Source: Amoebophrya sp. A120 (lineage: Eukaryota; Sar; Dinophyceae; Syndiniales; Amoebophryaceae). Taken from it: a stretch of DNA of 64,000 nucleotides. Below, piece after piece: positions 22,595-31,180 of this stretch. The stretch is from assembly GCA_905178155.1 (NCBI GenBank), contig CAJINV010000002.1, forward strand, positions 12,099,621 through 12,163,620, in the 5' to 3' direction. Under the pieces are notes generated by a model. It saw only the letters and a program-made list of their open reading frames with translations, ran no database searches and was not told the DNA's origin. The translations under genes were made by a program, and so were the position numbers. The stretch's first letter is position 1; the number at the start of each line of letters is the position of its first letter.

Positions 22595-25507
22595 TTATTG
22601 ATGTTGTTCGGCGACAAAATCGATGGCGTTTCGATTGTACCACTCTGCGAGCAGATCAGCCGGAATCCACTCCTTCGTCTCGTCACGGTTCTCAAACAGT
22701 TTGAGATCTTTGTCGGCCTCCGCGAGGGTCATTACGACGAGCCTCAACGGCTCAGAGACAGAGTCCTCTTGTACAAAAAATTGAGACGCCGACTGTTCCT
22801 CTGATGCGCCGAAAAGTTGCTGGCTTTCTGCTACCGCTCCCTCTGCAGCTTCTTCTTGATGCGCCGAAAACGATGACTCCCTGTGCACACCGGATGCTGG
22901 GAAATAAACGACCCCCGCGGCCCTGCTGGTTCCGCCGCTGCTGGACATCGGCGCTTTCTTACTGTTCGCCACCAAGCGAACCGCAGCCCGGACGGCGTTT
23001 CGAATCTGCTCCACATCTTTTTCCTCGACTGCCAAGATGGCGCGAATGTTCACCCGGTCAGCCCACTTTTCGCAACGCGCCATCAGGTGCATGTCCGGGC
23101 GTTCAAAGCGTTTCCGCCAGCCCTTCCAGGAGTCGAGGGCAAACCGTTTCAGGAAGTTTTTTTGTTGGTAGTCTCCCGATCCCGTTACGTCCAATACATC
23201 CCCCAATACCAACACTGGTAGGGTGCCCGGCCCCATGTAGGTCTGCAGCTTCTCGGTGGCGTCTGCGCTTTCCTTCCTGGTCTGCCACCCAAATCGGCCC
23301 GCGTAGGCATGGGGCTTGAGACCCGCGTTTTTGTAGGCGTACTCTTTCGCCATATCCCACAGACGCACGCTTTCGTTTCCGCTGCATTCATGCATCCGAA
23401 AGGACACGGGGGCAGACACTGCAACGGACTGGCGCTGTTGAAGCTCGGTCTCAGTGCGCTTCGTTTCATCATTGGTGAGTGACGTCCTGGTCGACGGGAT
23501 GTCGCTCCCCGCCGTTTCATTCGCCATCTGTGCCCGCTCCCCTCCGGTAAACTCGATCCCCTTCCGGGTAAGGAACGTCACGCCAGCCAGCTGCGCGCTC
23601 GTGAAGAGAATCGCTGAGACCACATGGTAAATCGCCACACCGGTGAGCGACCAGGCTGTTGGAAAACCCAGGTCCGCGCTTGGAGGTCTCGCCAGCTCCA
23701 GTGCTCGAAGGGAAACCGGGGGCGAATGGCACAGGGTGAGATCACCGAAGTACGCGTAGGCTAAGACAGCTGAATTACGCGCGAAAGGTCCGAAAGCGAA
23801 TTCGGCTTCTTGTTCAAAGAAATGGTTATCGTCCGACCACGATCCGCAGAGCAGCTTTTTTATTTGGTCGGGCGAAGCTGTGGAGTTGTCGTGGTGGAAC
23901 CAAGACTGAAACGAGGAGTTTTCCCACGCGTAATACCTCTCCTCCTCATACGGCGGGTCGTACTTGTATTCATACCGTGGAGCTTCCCCGATTAGCCCAT
24001 TGAAGGACCACCACGAAGGAGGAAGTTCTCGGAGCGCCGCCTTGCAAAATGGCGTGCGCTTGATCGCTCGCAAGTACTTTCTTGCCACTATCTGCGCCTC
24101 CTGCTCGTCCACGGCGACAAAAAACTGCTCTCCCTGTCCGATTCTGTCAGTCAGAGCATCCCGATCCCGATCGTAGAGGCCCGCGGAGAGGCACCTCGGT
24201 CGCAGATCAGGCTGGTTGCCGCGAAGAACTGCGAGTGAGGCAGAGCCTGCGCTGACGCGAAGGCCTCCGCCATCGACATCGTCATCCTGTTGAGAGCCAC
24301 CCCATCGTGTCGTTGAGAAGACGCTGGCAGTCTTGAACGTCGGCGCGAATTCAGGCCGGCAAAACGCGTCCGATCCGGAGGAGGTTCCCTGCTCACCATG
24401 GCGGTCCTCTCCGGCCTTCGAATTTTGACCATTCACCACATCACTGCGTCCACTAGTACTCCCAGTCGACGTTGTTCCGTCTGTAGCGGCAACGACGTCC
24501 GCTGCGTCGCCCGACACCTGCGAGGACGACCAGGCTGTTGCGTCATTTTGATTTTCCTCGTCCCGCCTTTCGAGCTCGCAAGGGCAATCGAGGCGCCAAT
24601 TTAGCAACTGTAAACTGCTTTTTTTCGACGATGCCGACGGGTCATTTGCACCATTTGCGTATGTATGCGGCCGCGCAAGAAGCTGTGCATTGGCGCGCCG
24701 CAGCCGCTCCGCCAGCGGATTCGCACGTATCACGGCATCGCAGATCTCGTCGTTGCACGTCGATGGAGCTTTTTTCCGCTTATTGAGTGTTTCAAGAAAA
24801 GCATCGGGCTCCTGATATCTTCCCTGCGTTATAATTTGCTTGCGTTCGTCATCGTCTTCATTTTCTACCTCCACCCAAGAAGCTCCTTCTTGTTGTTGTT
24901 GGCGTTGTTCATCGGTACTAGTGCTGGCCCCTGCGTGGTCAACGGTAACCACACGCACGAAGCTTCGTGGAGTAGAACTGAACCCAGCGAAAGGTGGAGG
25001 ACCTCCAACGGATGAACGAGTATCGCTGCTTTGCAAGAACTCCACTGCTGGTTCTTCTTGAAGGGCAGAACCGTTCTCGTCGCTGTCTCGTGAATTTGTA
25101 TTTCTTATTTCGCCGTCTCCGTCTCCGTCAAGATCAACATCATCGGCTCCCTGTTGGTCATTTTTTCTCGAAGAGGGGCGAGATGGCGCCGCGGAAAAGC
25201 GAGTAGTTCTACTTTTTGCTCGTCCGCCACGAGCACGACCTCCGGGCCCGTCGACTTCCTGTAGTTCTTCTTCTTGTCGTCCCACAGAAGTTGAAGTTGA
25301 TCTTGATGCTGTGGCTGCTTCTCCGGCCGCGAAGCAACTCAATTTCTCCAGCAGGAGGACCAGCAGTGGAAGTACTATTAGACCGCCGCGTAGTAGTACC
25401 TGTCGGGACATGGAACAAACGAGAGCAAAGCTGCGGTAAGATGAGGTAAAGCTACTCATCGAGCAGTTTGTCTGTCGTTTGGACGTCGAAACCATTTTGC
25501 TCAGCAT
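22595..25507 (-). CDS. Orphan protein with signal-like N-terminus and one further hydrophobic segment
   Basis: An intron-free frame of 970 residues runs from ATG at 25507 to TAA at 22595. A hydrophobic stretch at about residues 38-60 (LLRGGLIVLPLLVLLLEKL) could be a signal anchor or cleaved signal. A second lies near residues 625-645 (VAIYHVVSAILFTSAQLAGV). Between them is a long low-complexity part (Ser/Asp/Glu/Gln-rich), then a Trp/Tyr-rich region (PPSWWSFNGLIGEAPRYEYK). The C-terminal 250 residues look folded (EYAYKNAGLKPHAYAGRFGW, LPVLVLGDVLDVTGSGDY, DMHLMARCEKWADRVNIRAI). No family was recognised. A secreted or endomembrane protein is a guess from the N-terminus only. Confidence 0.65.
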   Translation of the reverse strand: MLSKMVSTSKRQTNCSMSSFTSSYRSFALVCSMSRQVLLRGGLIVLPLLVLLLEKLSCFAAGEAATASRSTSTSVGRQEEELQEVDGPGGRARGGRAKSRTTRFSAAPSRPSSRKNDQQGADDVDLDGDGDGEIRNTNSRDSDENGSALQEEPAVEFLQSSDTRSSVGGPPPFAGFSSTPRSFVRVVTVDHAGASTSTDEQRQQQQEGASWVEVENEDDDERKQIITQGRYQEPDAFLETLNKRKKAPSTCNDEICDAVIRANPLAERLRRANAQLLARPHTYANGANDPSASSKKSSLQLLNWRLDCPCELERRDEENQNDATAWSSSQVSGDAADVVAATDGTTSTGSTSGRSDVVNGQNSKAGEDRHGEQGTSSGSDAFCRPEFAPTFKTASVFSTTRWGGSQQDDDVDGGGLRVSAGSASLAVLRGNQPDLRPRCLSAGLYDRDRDALTDRIGQGEQFFVAVDEQEAQIVARKYLRAIKRTPFCKAALRELPPSWWSFNGLIGEAPRYEYKYDPPYEEERYYAWENSSFQSWFHHDNSTASPDQIKKLLCGSWSDDNHFFEQEAEFAFGPFARNSAVLAYAYFGDLTLCHSPPVSLRALELARPPSADLGFPTAWSLTGVAIYHVVSAILFTSAQLAGVTFLTRKGIEFTGGERAQMANETAGSDIPSTRTSLTNDETKRTETELQQRQSVAVSAPVSFRMHECSGNESVRLWDMAKEYAYKNAGLKPHAYAGRFGWQTRKESADATEKLQTYMGPGTLPVLVLGDVLDVTGSGDYQQKNFLKRFALDSWKGWRKRFERPDMHLMARCEKWADRVNIRAILAVEEKDVEQIRNAVRAAVRLVANSKKAPMSSSGGTSRAAGVVYFPASGVHRESSFSAHQEEAAEGAVAESQQLFGASEEQSASQFFVQEDSVSEPLRLVVMTLAEADKDLKLFENRDETKEWIPADLLAEWYNRNAIDFVAEQHQ

Positions 25508-25793
25508 CGGCTAGGAGATGACCGTTGGGACAAATAAAACTATGGAGCAACGTCGCTGTCCCCGGGGCGCAGCTTGTCGTGAAGTTGTCGCATGTCACCA
25601 AGCTTCATCTTCTGACTCATTCTTTGTGTTTTTGGTGTGGTCCATTCACGGAACGTTCTGTGTGTTCTTCTTGGCGCGAACACGACACCTGAGACAAGGA
25701 AGCGAAGGAGATTCATTCATTCAGTAAGTGCGTCTCCGGTTTCAAAATTTGTTTCGTTTCTTCCACCAAGGACTAGGAGTTGATATATCGTAG

Positions 25794-26013
25794 TAATCTT
25801 GCCACCAGGGGTGTCGTAGTCGTCATCTACGTGTACGTCCTCTTGTCAGTTGCAGTGTTGAGTTACTCTTACTCTCACTCTCTCTCATTCCATAAACAAT
25901 AACAAAGATTTTCCAAAATCACGAGCCACCGGCATTGCCAGGAGCCGCAATCGCTGACGCATCAGGACCGGCAACTGTCCGTGTGTCCGTCGTGCCAATC
26001 CTTCGCTGCTCGA
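25794..26013. repeat. Direct repeat, copy 1 (220 bp)
   Basis: This segment begins TAATCTTGCCACCAGG and ends TTCGCTGCTCGA. It is nearly identical to 28796-29006 in the same orientation, with a few substitutions and small indels, and sequence similarity stops abruptly on both sides. It contains a CT-rich microsatellite stretch (TTACTCTTACTCTCACTCTC). Confidence 0.9.
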
Positions 26014-26594
26014 ACAAAAGAAAACCAAAAGCTGAGCTGCATTCACAGCGAAAAAAAATTTTGCACGACGAAAAAACCCTTTGCGAGAGAGAACCAATTC
26101 AAAAAACGCAAAGAGGACGACTGATGTGAACGAAAAAACGACGTGTAAAGATGATTTCATCTTTGAAACTACACGATAATGATCAAGTTCAGGTGTACCA
26201 TGAATGTACACCACGATTGCTGCATGTCAACACTTACCTACGGAAGCGAAAGAGCCCCTGGGCTACCCAACGCAGCGCATTGTGGTTGTGTTTGTGAACA
26301 TCAGGCCGCGGGCCCGCTTCTACTTATCCTGCTTTCACTTGTCTTCTGAACGGAATAAATCATTTTATAGGAGGGGCATTCGCAAACGCAATTGTCGGAA
26401 TTGTTCTACTTCGTGCTTGTGCTGCTGAAATTGCGCTTCTAAAATCTTCACGGTTCTATTATCAGGACCTCGATAATTTTCCGCAGTCGCGGCTGACTGC
26501 AACTCTGGAATTTTTCGGGAGATATAACTCTAGTAGCGAGCTGGGTGCAGTCGTGATCGTTCTTGAGCAGTGTTCTTGCACTAGAGCTTGTTCT

Positions 26595-26651
26595 TGACTG
26601 ATTTGCATTCGCGTTAGTCCGCAGCAGCGTGACTGATTTGCATTCGCGTTA
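26595..26651. repeat. 22-bp tandem direct repeat
   Basis: TGACTGATTTGCATTCGCGT followed by TA occurs at 26595-26616 and again at 26630-26651, 35 bp apart. It looks like a local slippage duplication and lies inside the weak 26869-26462 frame. Confidence 0.8.
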
Positions 26652-27333
26652 TTCGCAGTATTTTTTCTGGCGCTGCCCCGCTCTGCATCTCGAATTCGTC
26701 GTAACAACCACACCAAGACGGCCCGCTCTTTGAAATAAGTAAAAATCTCGTTGAACAAAATATCCTCGCGCGATAGTTCGCTCTCCTCTGAATTAGTACG
26801 GGCAGCCGCAGCAAGTAGATCTCGTTCTCGATCGAAGTAGTTGCGTATCTCGGAAAAACTTCTGCACAACCATGGCGATTCTGGCTGGTTGTGTGCTGTT
26901 TTATATATGAAAAAGGAGCAACATTTGTTGCTGTCTTACGTGTCGGTATCGTAGGTGGGAATGTAGTTTTTTGTGCTCGTACATGGGCTCCAAGAAATTC
27001 ACACATCATTGAATATTCGGGTGTGCGCTTTATTTGCGTACAACCAGATGATCAACAGTCAAAAAAAAATAATCTCAAAAAGCAAACACACGAAAGCCAT
27101 ACCGGATGGATTGCAGACGTTCGCTAATGTCTGTGTCGCACTGTGACTGCCGCTGTACCATTTCAACGATTTCAGCAATCCCTTGTGGGACCTGTGCGGC
27201 TTGTGAAGTTTCGCGACGAATTCAGGAGGCAAGAGGTGGGTTTCTAGATCGATGTTTCGACTCACTTATCACCGTGCAGTTGTTTTCTTTCCGTGCGCTT
27301 GTTCTTTTGCACCTATAGAAGCCATGCACGCAG

Positions 27334-28260
27334 TCAACGAGCCACAAAACTAGAGGTAGAGGCTCTAGTACAAACGGAAATAACCTGGCCAAAGCGAATA
27401 AACCTAGTGATAGCGCATGCCCTATTCCTCTCGGGTGACCATCGTGGCAGCACCTGTGGCGAGAAAAGAAAATTCTTGACACGGCATATTACTTCGATGA
27501 GCTCGATGCAATGAACGTCATCCGGGATGTCATTGCTCGTTGGTGTTGGAACATGCGACGGCAGGATCAGATCTTGAAGATCTGATCCTGCCGTCGCATG
27601 TGACATCGCGTTTGCTGCGTATTGGGCGGAAGCAGAAAATGACTTTAACCCGTCCTCGATCGCCCACAATGGTGGCGTTTCGCCGCTCGGTGCTCTTGCT
27701 GAGAAGGCCGAAGAAAAAAACGTTGACGGTTCGGCTGCCTCTTCACGGGTGTGAAAAGCTGCAGGGACTTGCAGAGGGCGCCTACTCATGGACGAAGAGG
27801 AAGATGAAGACGAGGCCCATGATGATGATGATGATGATGATGATGATGGGGCAGCCCCGCAGTTCTGCGGTCGGAGCTGGTGTTGGTACTTTTCTGCCTT
27901 CGCGGCTAGTTCTCTTCGCTCGCGATTCTTTTCGGCATGGAGATGGTTTCGCAGTAGTTTTCCTGTTTGCGCGAAGTCCGGCACAGCAAGCGGCGCTGCG
28001 TGGCGCGAATCGATGGCAACGAGGCCTGCAACTGTTCCTGTCCCCCTCCGTTCCTTATGCTTCATTGTGTTCGGCGGCATCCTCCACAAATACTTTTTTC
28101 CGGCCGCGGTGCGACATGGTTTGTAGCCATACCAGGGGTGTCTGGTATCCTTTAGAGCACCGACGTCAACCCATCTGCTCGAGGAAACAAGGCGCGCGGC
28201 CTTGTCTGATGGCGGAGGCGGCCCAGAGGGGCCGTCGTTCTTCGTCTCCACGCTGCTCAT
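27334..28260 (-). CDS. Hypothetical protein with poly-Ser tract
   Basis: The frame runs from ATG at 28260 (MSSVETKNDG) to a stop at 27334, 308 residues. Residues 20-60 look compact (SSRWVDVGALKDTRHPWYGY, KKYLWRMPPNTMKHKERR). A helical KNRERRELAAKAEKYQHQL follows, and then a Ser run encoded by a GAT/ATC trinucleotide repeat at about 27819-27848. The region near residue 220 is encoded by a perfect 24-bp palindrome (27551-27601). The last 50 residues (from VICRVKNF) may be intronic, since GTAATA follows the codons for IELIE. No family was recognised. Confidence 0.45.
   Translation of the reverse strand: MSSVETKNDGPSGPPPPSDKAARLVSSSRWVDVGALKDTRHPWYGYKPCRTAAGKKYLWRMPPNTMKHKERRGTGTVAGLVAIDSRHAAPLAVPDFAQTGKLLRNHLHAEKNRERRELAAKAEKYQHQLRPQNCGAAPSSSSSSSSSWASSSSSSSSMSRRPLQVPAAFHTREEAAEPSTFFSSAFSARAPSGETPPLWAIEDGLKSFSASAQYAANAMSHATAGSDLQDLILPSHVPTPTSNDIPDDVHCIELIEVICRVKNFLFSPQVLPRWSPERNRACAITRFIRFGQVISVCTRASTSSFVAR
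27551..27601. repeat. Perfect 24-bp inverted repeat with 3-nt loop
   Basis: The arms at 27551-27574 and 27578-27601 are exactly complementary and separated by TGA. The sequence lies in the open frame of the hypothetical protein, and both arms are translated. Just to its left, GCAATGA (from 27510) and TCATTGC also pair, so the whole stretch is prone to hairpins. Confidence 0.95.
27819..27848. repeat. Trinucleotide microsatellite (GAT)n
   Basis: About ten GAT units on the plus strand read as serine codons on the coding strand, giving a poly-Ser tract in the hypothetical protein. Confidence 0.9.
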
Positions 28261-29042
28261 CTCACACAACGGCCAAAAGAAGGCTCGACTTCAGACTATC
28301 GCGAAACATTACTGCTGCATCAGGACCTGCCGAACGACCGATAGGTCCACACTATCGTCTATAAGTATTTCATGGGAGCCAGAGCCTCGTTAGTGCAGTT
28401 TTGAATTTGATGGATGCCTGAAAACGTTTTGACACCGCCGCGGCAGACGCTGAAGCGTTCTGTCGCATCGTTGAGACAAATTTGCGTAGTAAGTTCAGAC
28501 TCTGGTTTATCAACCAAATGCTTTCATCTTCACGACCAACGTGCGTTAGTCCTCTTTGTTTACACACCCAAGAAAGGCCCCCCGACGTAGTACTTTGACT
28601 TTCTGCCTAGAAACAACAATATTCATGCGTCAGCGCAGTCTGATCCTCGCCAAAAGAAAACACCAGGTCTGATTTCTGTATACTCTCAAGAACAGGTAGA
28701 AAGCGAAAGGTTCTCAGGTCCCGACGGAAATTAAAAATGCGGAGAGACTATGTGTTCGCGTGACAGTCTAGTGACCGTCACAATCTCGGGCCGGCTAATC
28801 TTGCCACCAGGGCGGGTGTCGTAGTCGTCATCTACGTGTACGTCTTGTCAGTTGCAGTGTTAATTTACTCTCTCTCATTCCATAAACAATAACAAAGATT
28901 TTCCAAAATCACGAGCCACCGGCATTGCCAGGAGCCGCAATCGCTGACACATGATCAGGCCCGGCAACTGTCCGTTTGTCCGTCGTGCCAATCGTTCGCT
29001 GCTCGAGGGGGCACGACTGAGAAAGTGAACCAATATTTTTTG
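28261..29042. other. Gap holding repeat copy 2
   Basis: The 211-bp copy 2 of the direct repeat occupies 28796-29006, starting 37 bp past the stop of the Cys-rich gene and so probably within its 3' UTR. The rest (28261-28795) shows nothing recognisable. Confidence 0.5.
28796..29006. repeat. Direct repeat, copy 2 (211 bp)
   Basis: Same unit and orientation as 25794-26013. Both copies keep an open minus-strand frame ending IAAPGNAGGS plus stop, differing by a 3-nt indel. The repeat could therefore include a coding 3' exon: an intron from TGC|GTGGAC to TTCTCAG would join the Cys-rich gene to it. Confidence 0.85.
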
Positions 29043-30020
29043 CTACTCGTCCACGCACGTGTGATCCAAAGCGCTTTCCACAGGCTCGTACTCCCTCGCA
29101 TTTTTGGGCGCGCCCTCGGCCTCCATGCCGTCCACGTTGGTGATCACGAGAGGCTCGCCGCAGTCGTTGCTGTCGCCGTGGAAGGATTTGACAATCGTGC
29201 CGTGCGCCTCGTTCCGGCAGTCCAACTCCACACAGGCCCAGCCGTCGGTCCCGCGCATCTCTCCGTGGAGCATGTCTTTGGTCCCGCACTTCCATTTCAC
29301 GCCGCCCGCGTCGTATCAAGCAAAAAAGTGTCAACGTTAACGGTTTTCCTTTTCACATCATATGGCAGTCATGCATTACAAATTTTGCCTTCCATGCACG
29401 CTACGCAGTACAAATTTGGTTTCGGGCACCTTTATTTCTGATGCATTACTGCACCACAAATTTCGTTGTAACGTTAACACTTTTTGTTTTTAGTGTGATA
29501 CGTCGATCACGTACTTGACGCTGTCGCCGCCGCCTCCTAGCTGCGCCACAGTGTTTCGGCAGACGGCATTGGGGCAAAGCTGGTTTTCCTTCAGAACCCC
29601 CTTGGACTTTGGGGGGAAAATCCAGTACTGAATTAGCTGGACGAGCGGGAAGAAACTTGTTTGGTGCTTCCGTGCTGTCACTGTCGTGGTAGCTGACCGG
29701 GATAAGAGGCGAGGACTGCTCCTCGTCGAGAAGCGTCGCGCAGAAGAAGCCGAATCAACATCAACATCAACAACTGCAGGGGGTTCTGATGATGAAATTG
29801 TGAGTGTTCGTGTAGTTGTGAAGCTGGTTCTGTAGGAGCTTCTCGTGCTGTGGTTAATATCCCTCTCCATACGCGGGAGATGGGGAGTCGTGCTGTGGAG
29901 GCAGGTCGCGCAGTGGTCCTCGTGGCCGGCCTCTACATCAGCACCTCCATGTGAAGACCTATGCACGTCCCCCAGCTGGAAAACCTCTTGTAACAGTCGC
30001 GCCACTTGACCTTCAGGCAT
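29043..30020 (-). CDS. Small Cys-rich hypothetical protein
   Basis: Two exons, 30020-29501 and 29308-29043, are joined across the element 29314-29500 (786 nt, 261 residues). The N-terminal half is Ser/Thr/Arg-rich. The C-terminal 110 residues form a Cys-rich unit (LCPNAVCRN, VKWKCG, WACVELDCRN, SNDCGEP, HTCVDE), with about eight cysteines that suggest disulfides or metal binding. The family is not recognised. The frame also opens upstream to a TTG at 30038, but ATG 30020 is the first real start. The rejoined KYVIDAGGVKWKCG across the element supports the splice. A longer 3' end into the neighbouring repeat is possible. Confidence 0.6.
29314..29500. mobile_element. Introner, TIR family 5, in Cys-rich gene
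   Basis: This 187-bp element begins TATCAAGCAAAAAAGTGTCA and ends with AACACTTTTTG...GTGTGATA. The arms pair around CAACGTTAAC. Target duplication CGTCG is perfect (29309-29313 and 29501-29505). Excision leaves VIDAGGV in frame. GCATTACAAAT occurs at 29373-29383. The element is not shared with another locus in this window. Confidence 0.88.
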
Positions 30021-31180
30021 CTTCTTGTTCTCTTTCAAAATTAAAACACCAAGTCAGAGTTTGACTTAGAAAGCTTTTCAAAAGTTGTACAAGATGAGTC
30101 CCGGCCCCGGGCTCTCAGTCCAAAATTGGCATCGTAGATCGAATCATCTTCATTCGACTCGCCTGCTACGGCTCCAGACGCGGTAGAGGTGCAGGAATTC
30201 TTTTTTGAGAATCGATCCTGTTGCACCAGCGATCACGCATCACGATTTTGTTTTTTGGACGAAAACGAAGTGACGACTGGTGCGATCAACGACTGAGTGG
30301 CGATACTTAGGCGACACTAGCTGCTTCTAGACTTCTGAAGCTGATGCAGAGCGACCTCAACATCGATGTCGATCCAAAACACATCGAAAGATAACAATCA
30401 CAATGCCACAATTGACACGAAGTAATAACTCGCATTCGTGGCAGGGTAATCTCCTGCTTGTGCTCTTTCATCACGGTCAGCTCGATCAGAAACTAAGCTA
30501 CAGGTGTTTATCACATGCTCATGTAGAATCCATGGGTTATCAAATTTCCGAAGCGAATCGAAGTTGCTCTTGAATACAGTAACGCTCTTGCCGAAATAAG
30601 ACTATGTAAACAGAGTTCGTAAAACTCGTCAAACAGCATGAAAATGTAGCATTTGCAGATGCGATACGCTTCTAAAGTGGTGCCATGAATAAATTCTAGT
30701 ATTGCAACATCAAAACGGACATTTTTCGGCGAAGGTGTTTCCACCAGTGCAATGTAGTAATCATACATAATTCGGCTTTCTCTCATTTTGTATATAAGTA
30801 GCACGGACTTTCTTCATCACAAATTCAAATTTGCCAACCTCTTGGTGCGAAAAGAGAAACTAAAACTACGTGTGTAGTAACTACCTAGACGACCAAGATG
30901 AAGGTGCCTATGGTTATCACGCTATGCACAGAATCCTGATAAAGTAAAAGATAAATTTGAGACGACATTCACACTAAATTTGAATGGTGACACAGACACA
31001 TTAAGCAATTGCAATTGCCATATCAAGAATGATTGATGTTGAAACCAAAGTTTGTTCGCGAAGTGCTTTTGATTGCCGGAATCAAAAATAGTAATCCTCT
31101 ACCTCTTCCTCTTCCGTAAAGAAAAAGGACAGTGTACAAATCGATTCGCACTCCACGTGATACAACCGTCTGCGCGCCAC
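30021..31180. other. Intergenic gap, AT-rich
   Basis: About 1.16 kb. Minus-strand frames at 30226-30041 and 30804-30511 show no recognisable protein features. The coding strand just after 31181 reads GCGTAAGTGG, a good donor, so a short further exon of the dual-CNBD gene may lie here. Confidence 0.4.

Larger units (their letters stand above)
25508..27333. other. 1.8-kb gap containing a duplicated segment and weak frames
   Basis: This holds copy 1 of a 220-bp repeat (25794-26013), a 22-bp tandem duplication near 26595-26651, and a minus-strand frame at 26869-26462. The translation of that frame has a charged helical stretch (SFSEIRNYFDRERDLLAAAA, then LSREDILFNEIFTYFKERAV) but no ATG start. 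It could be an internal exon of an unresolved gene or a decayed copy. Confidence in any gene here is low. Confidence 0.35.

Noticed and set aside
30041-30226. 61-codon minus-strand frame upstream of the Cys-rich gene
   Set aside because: Any splice to the downstream ATG would need an intron of about 18 bp, and the peptide shows no features.
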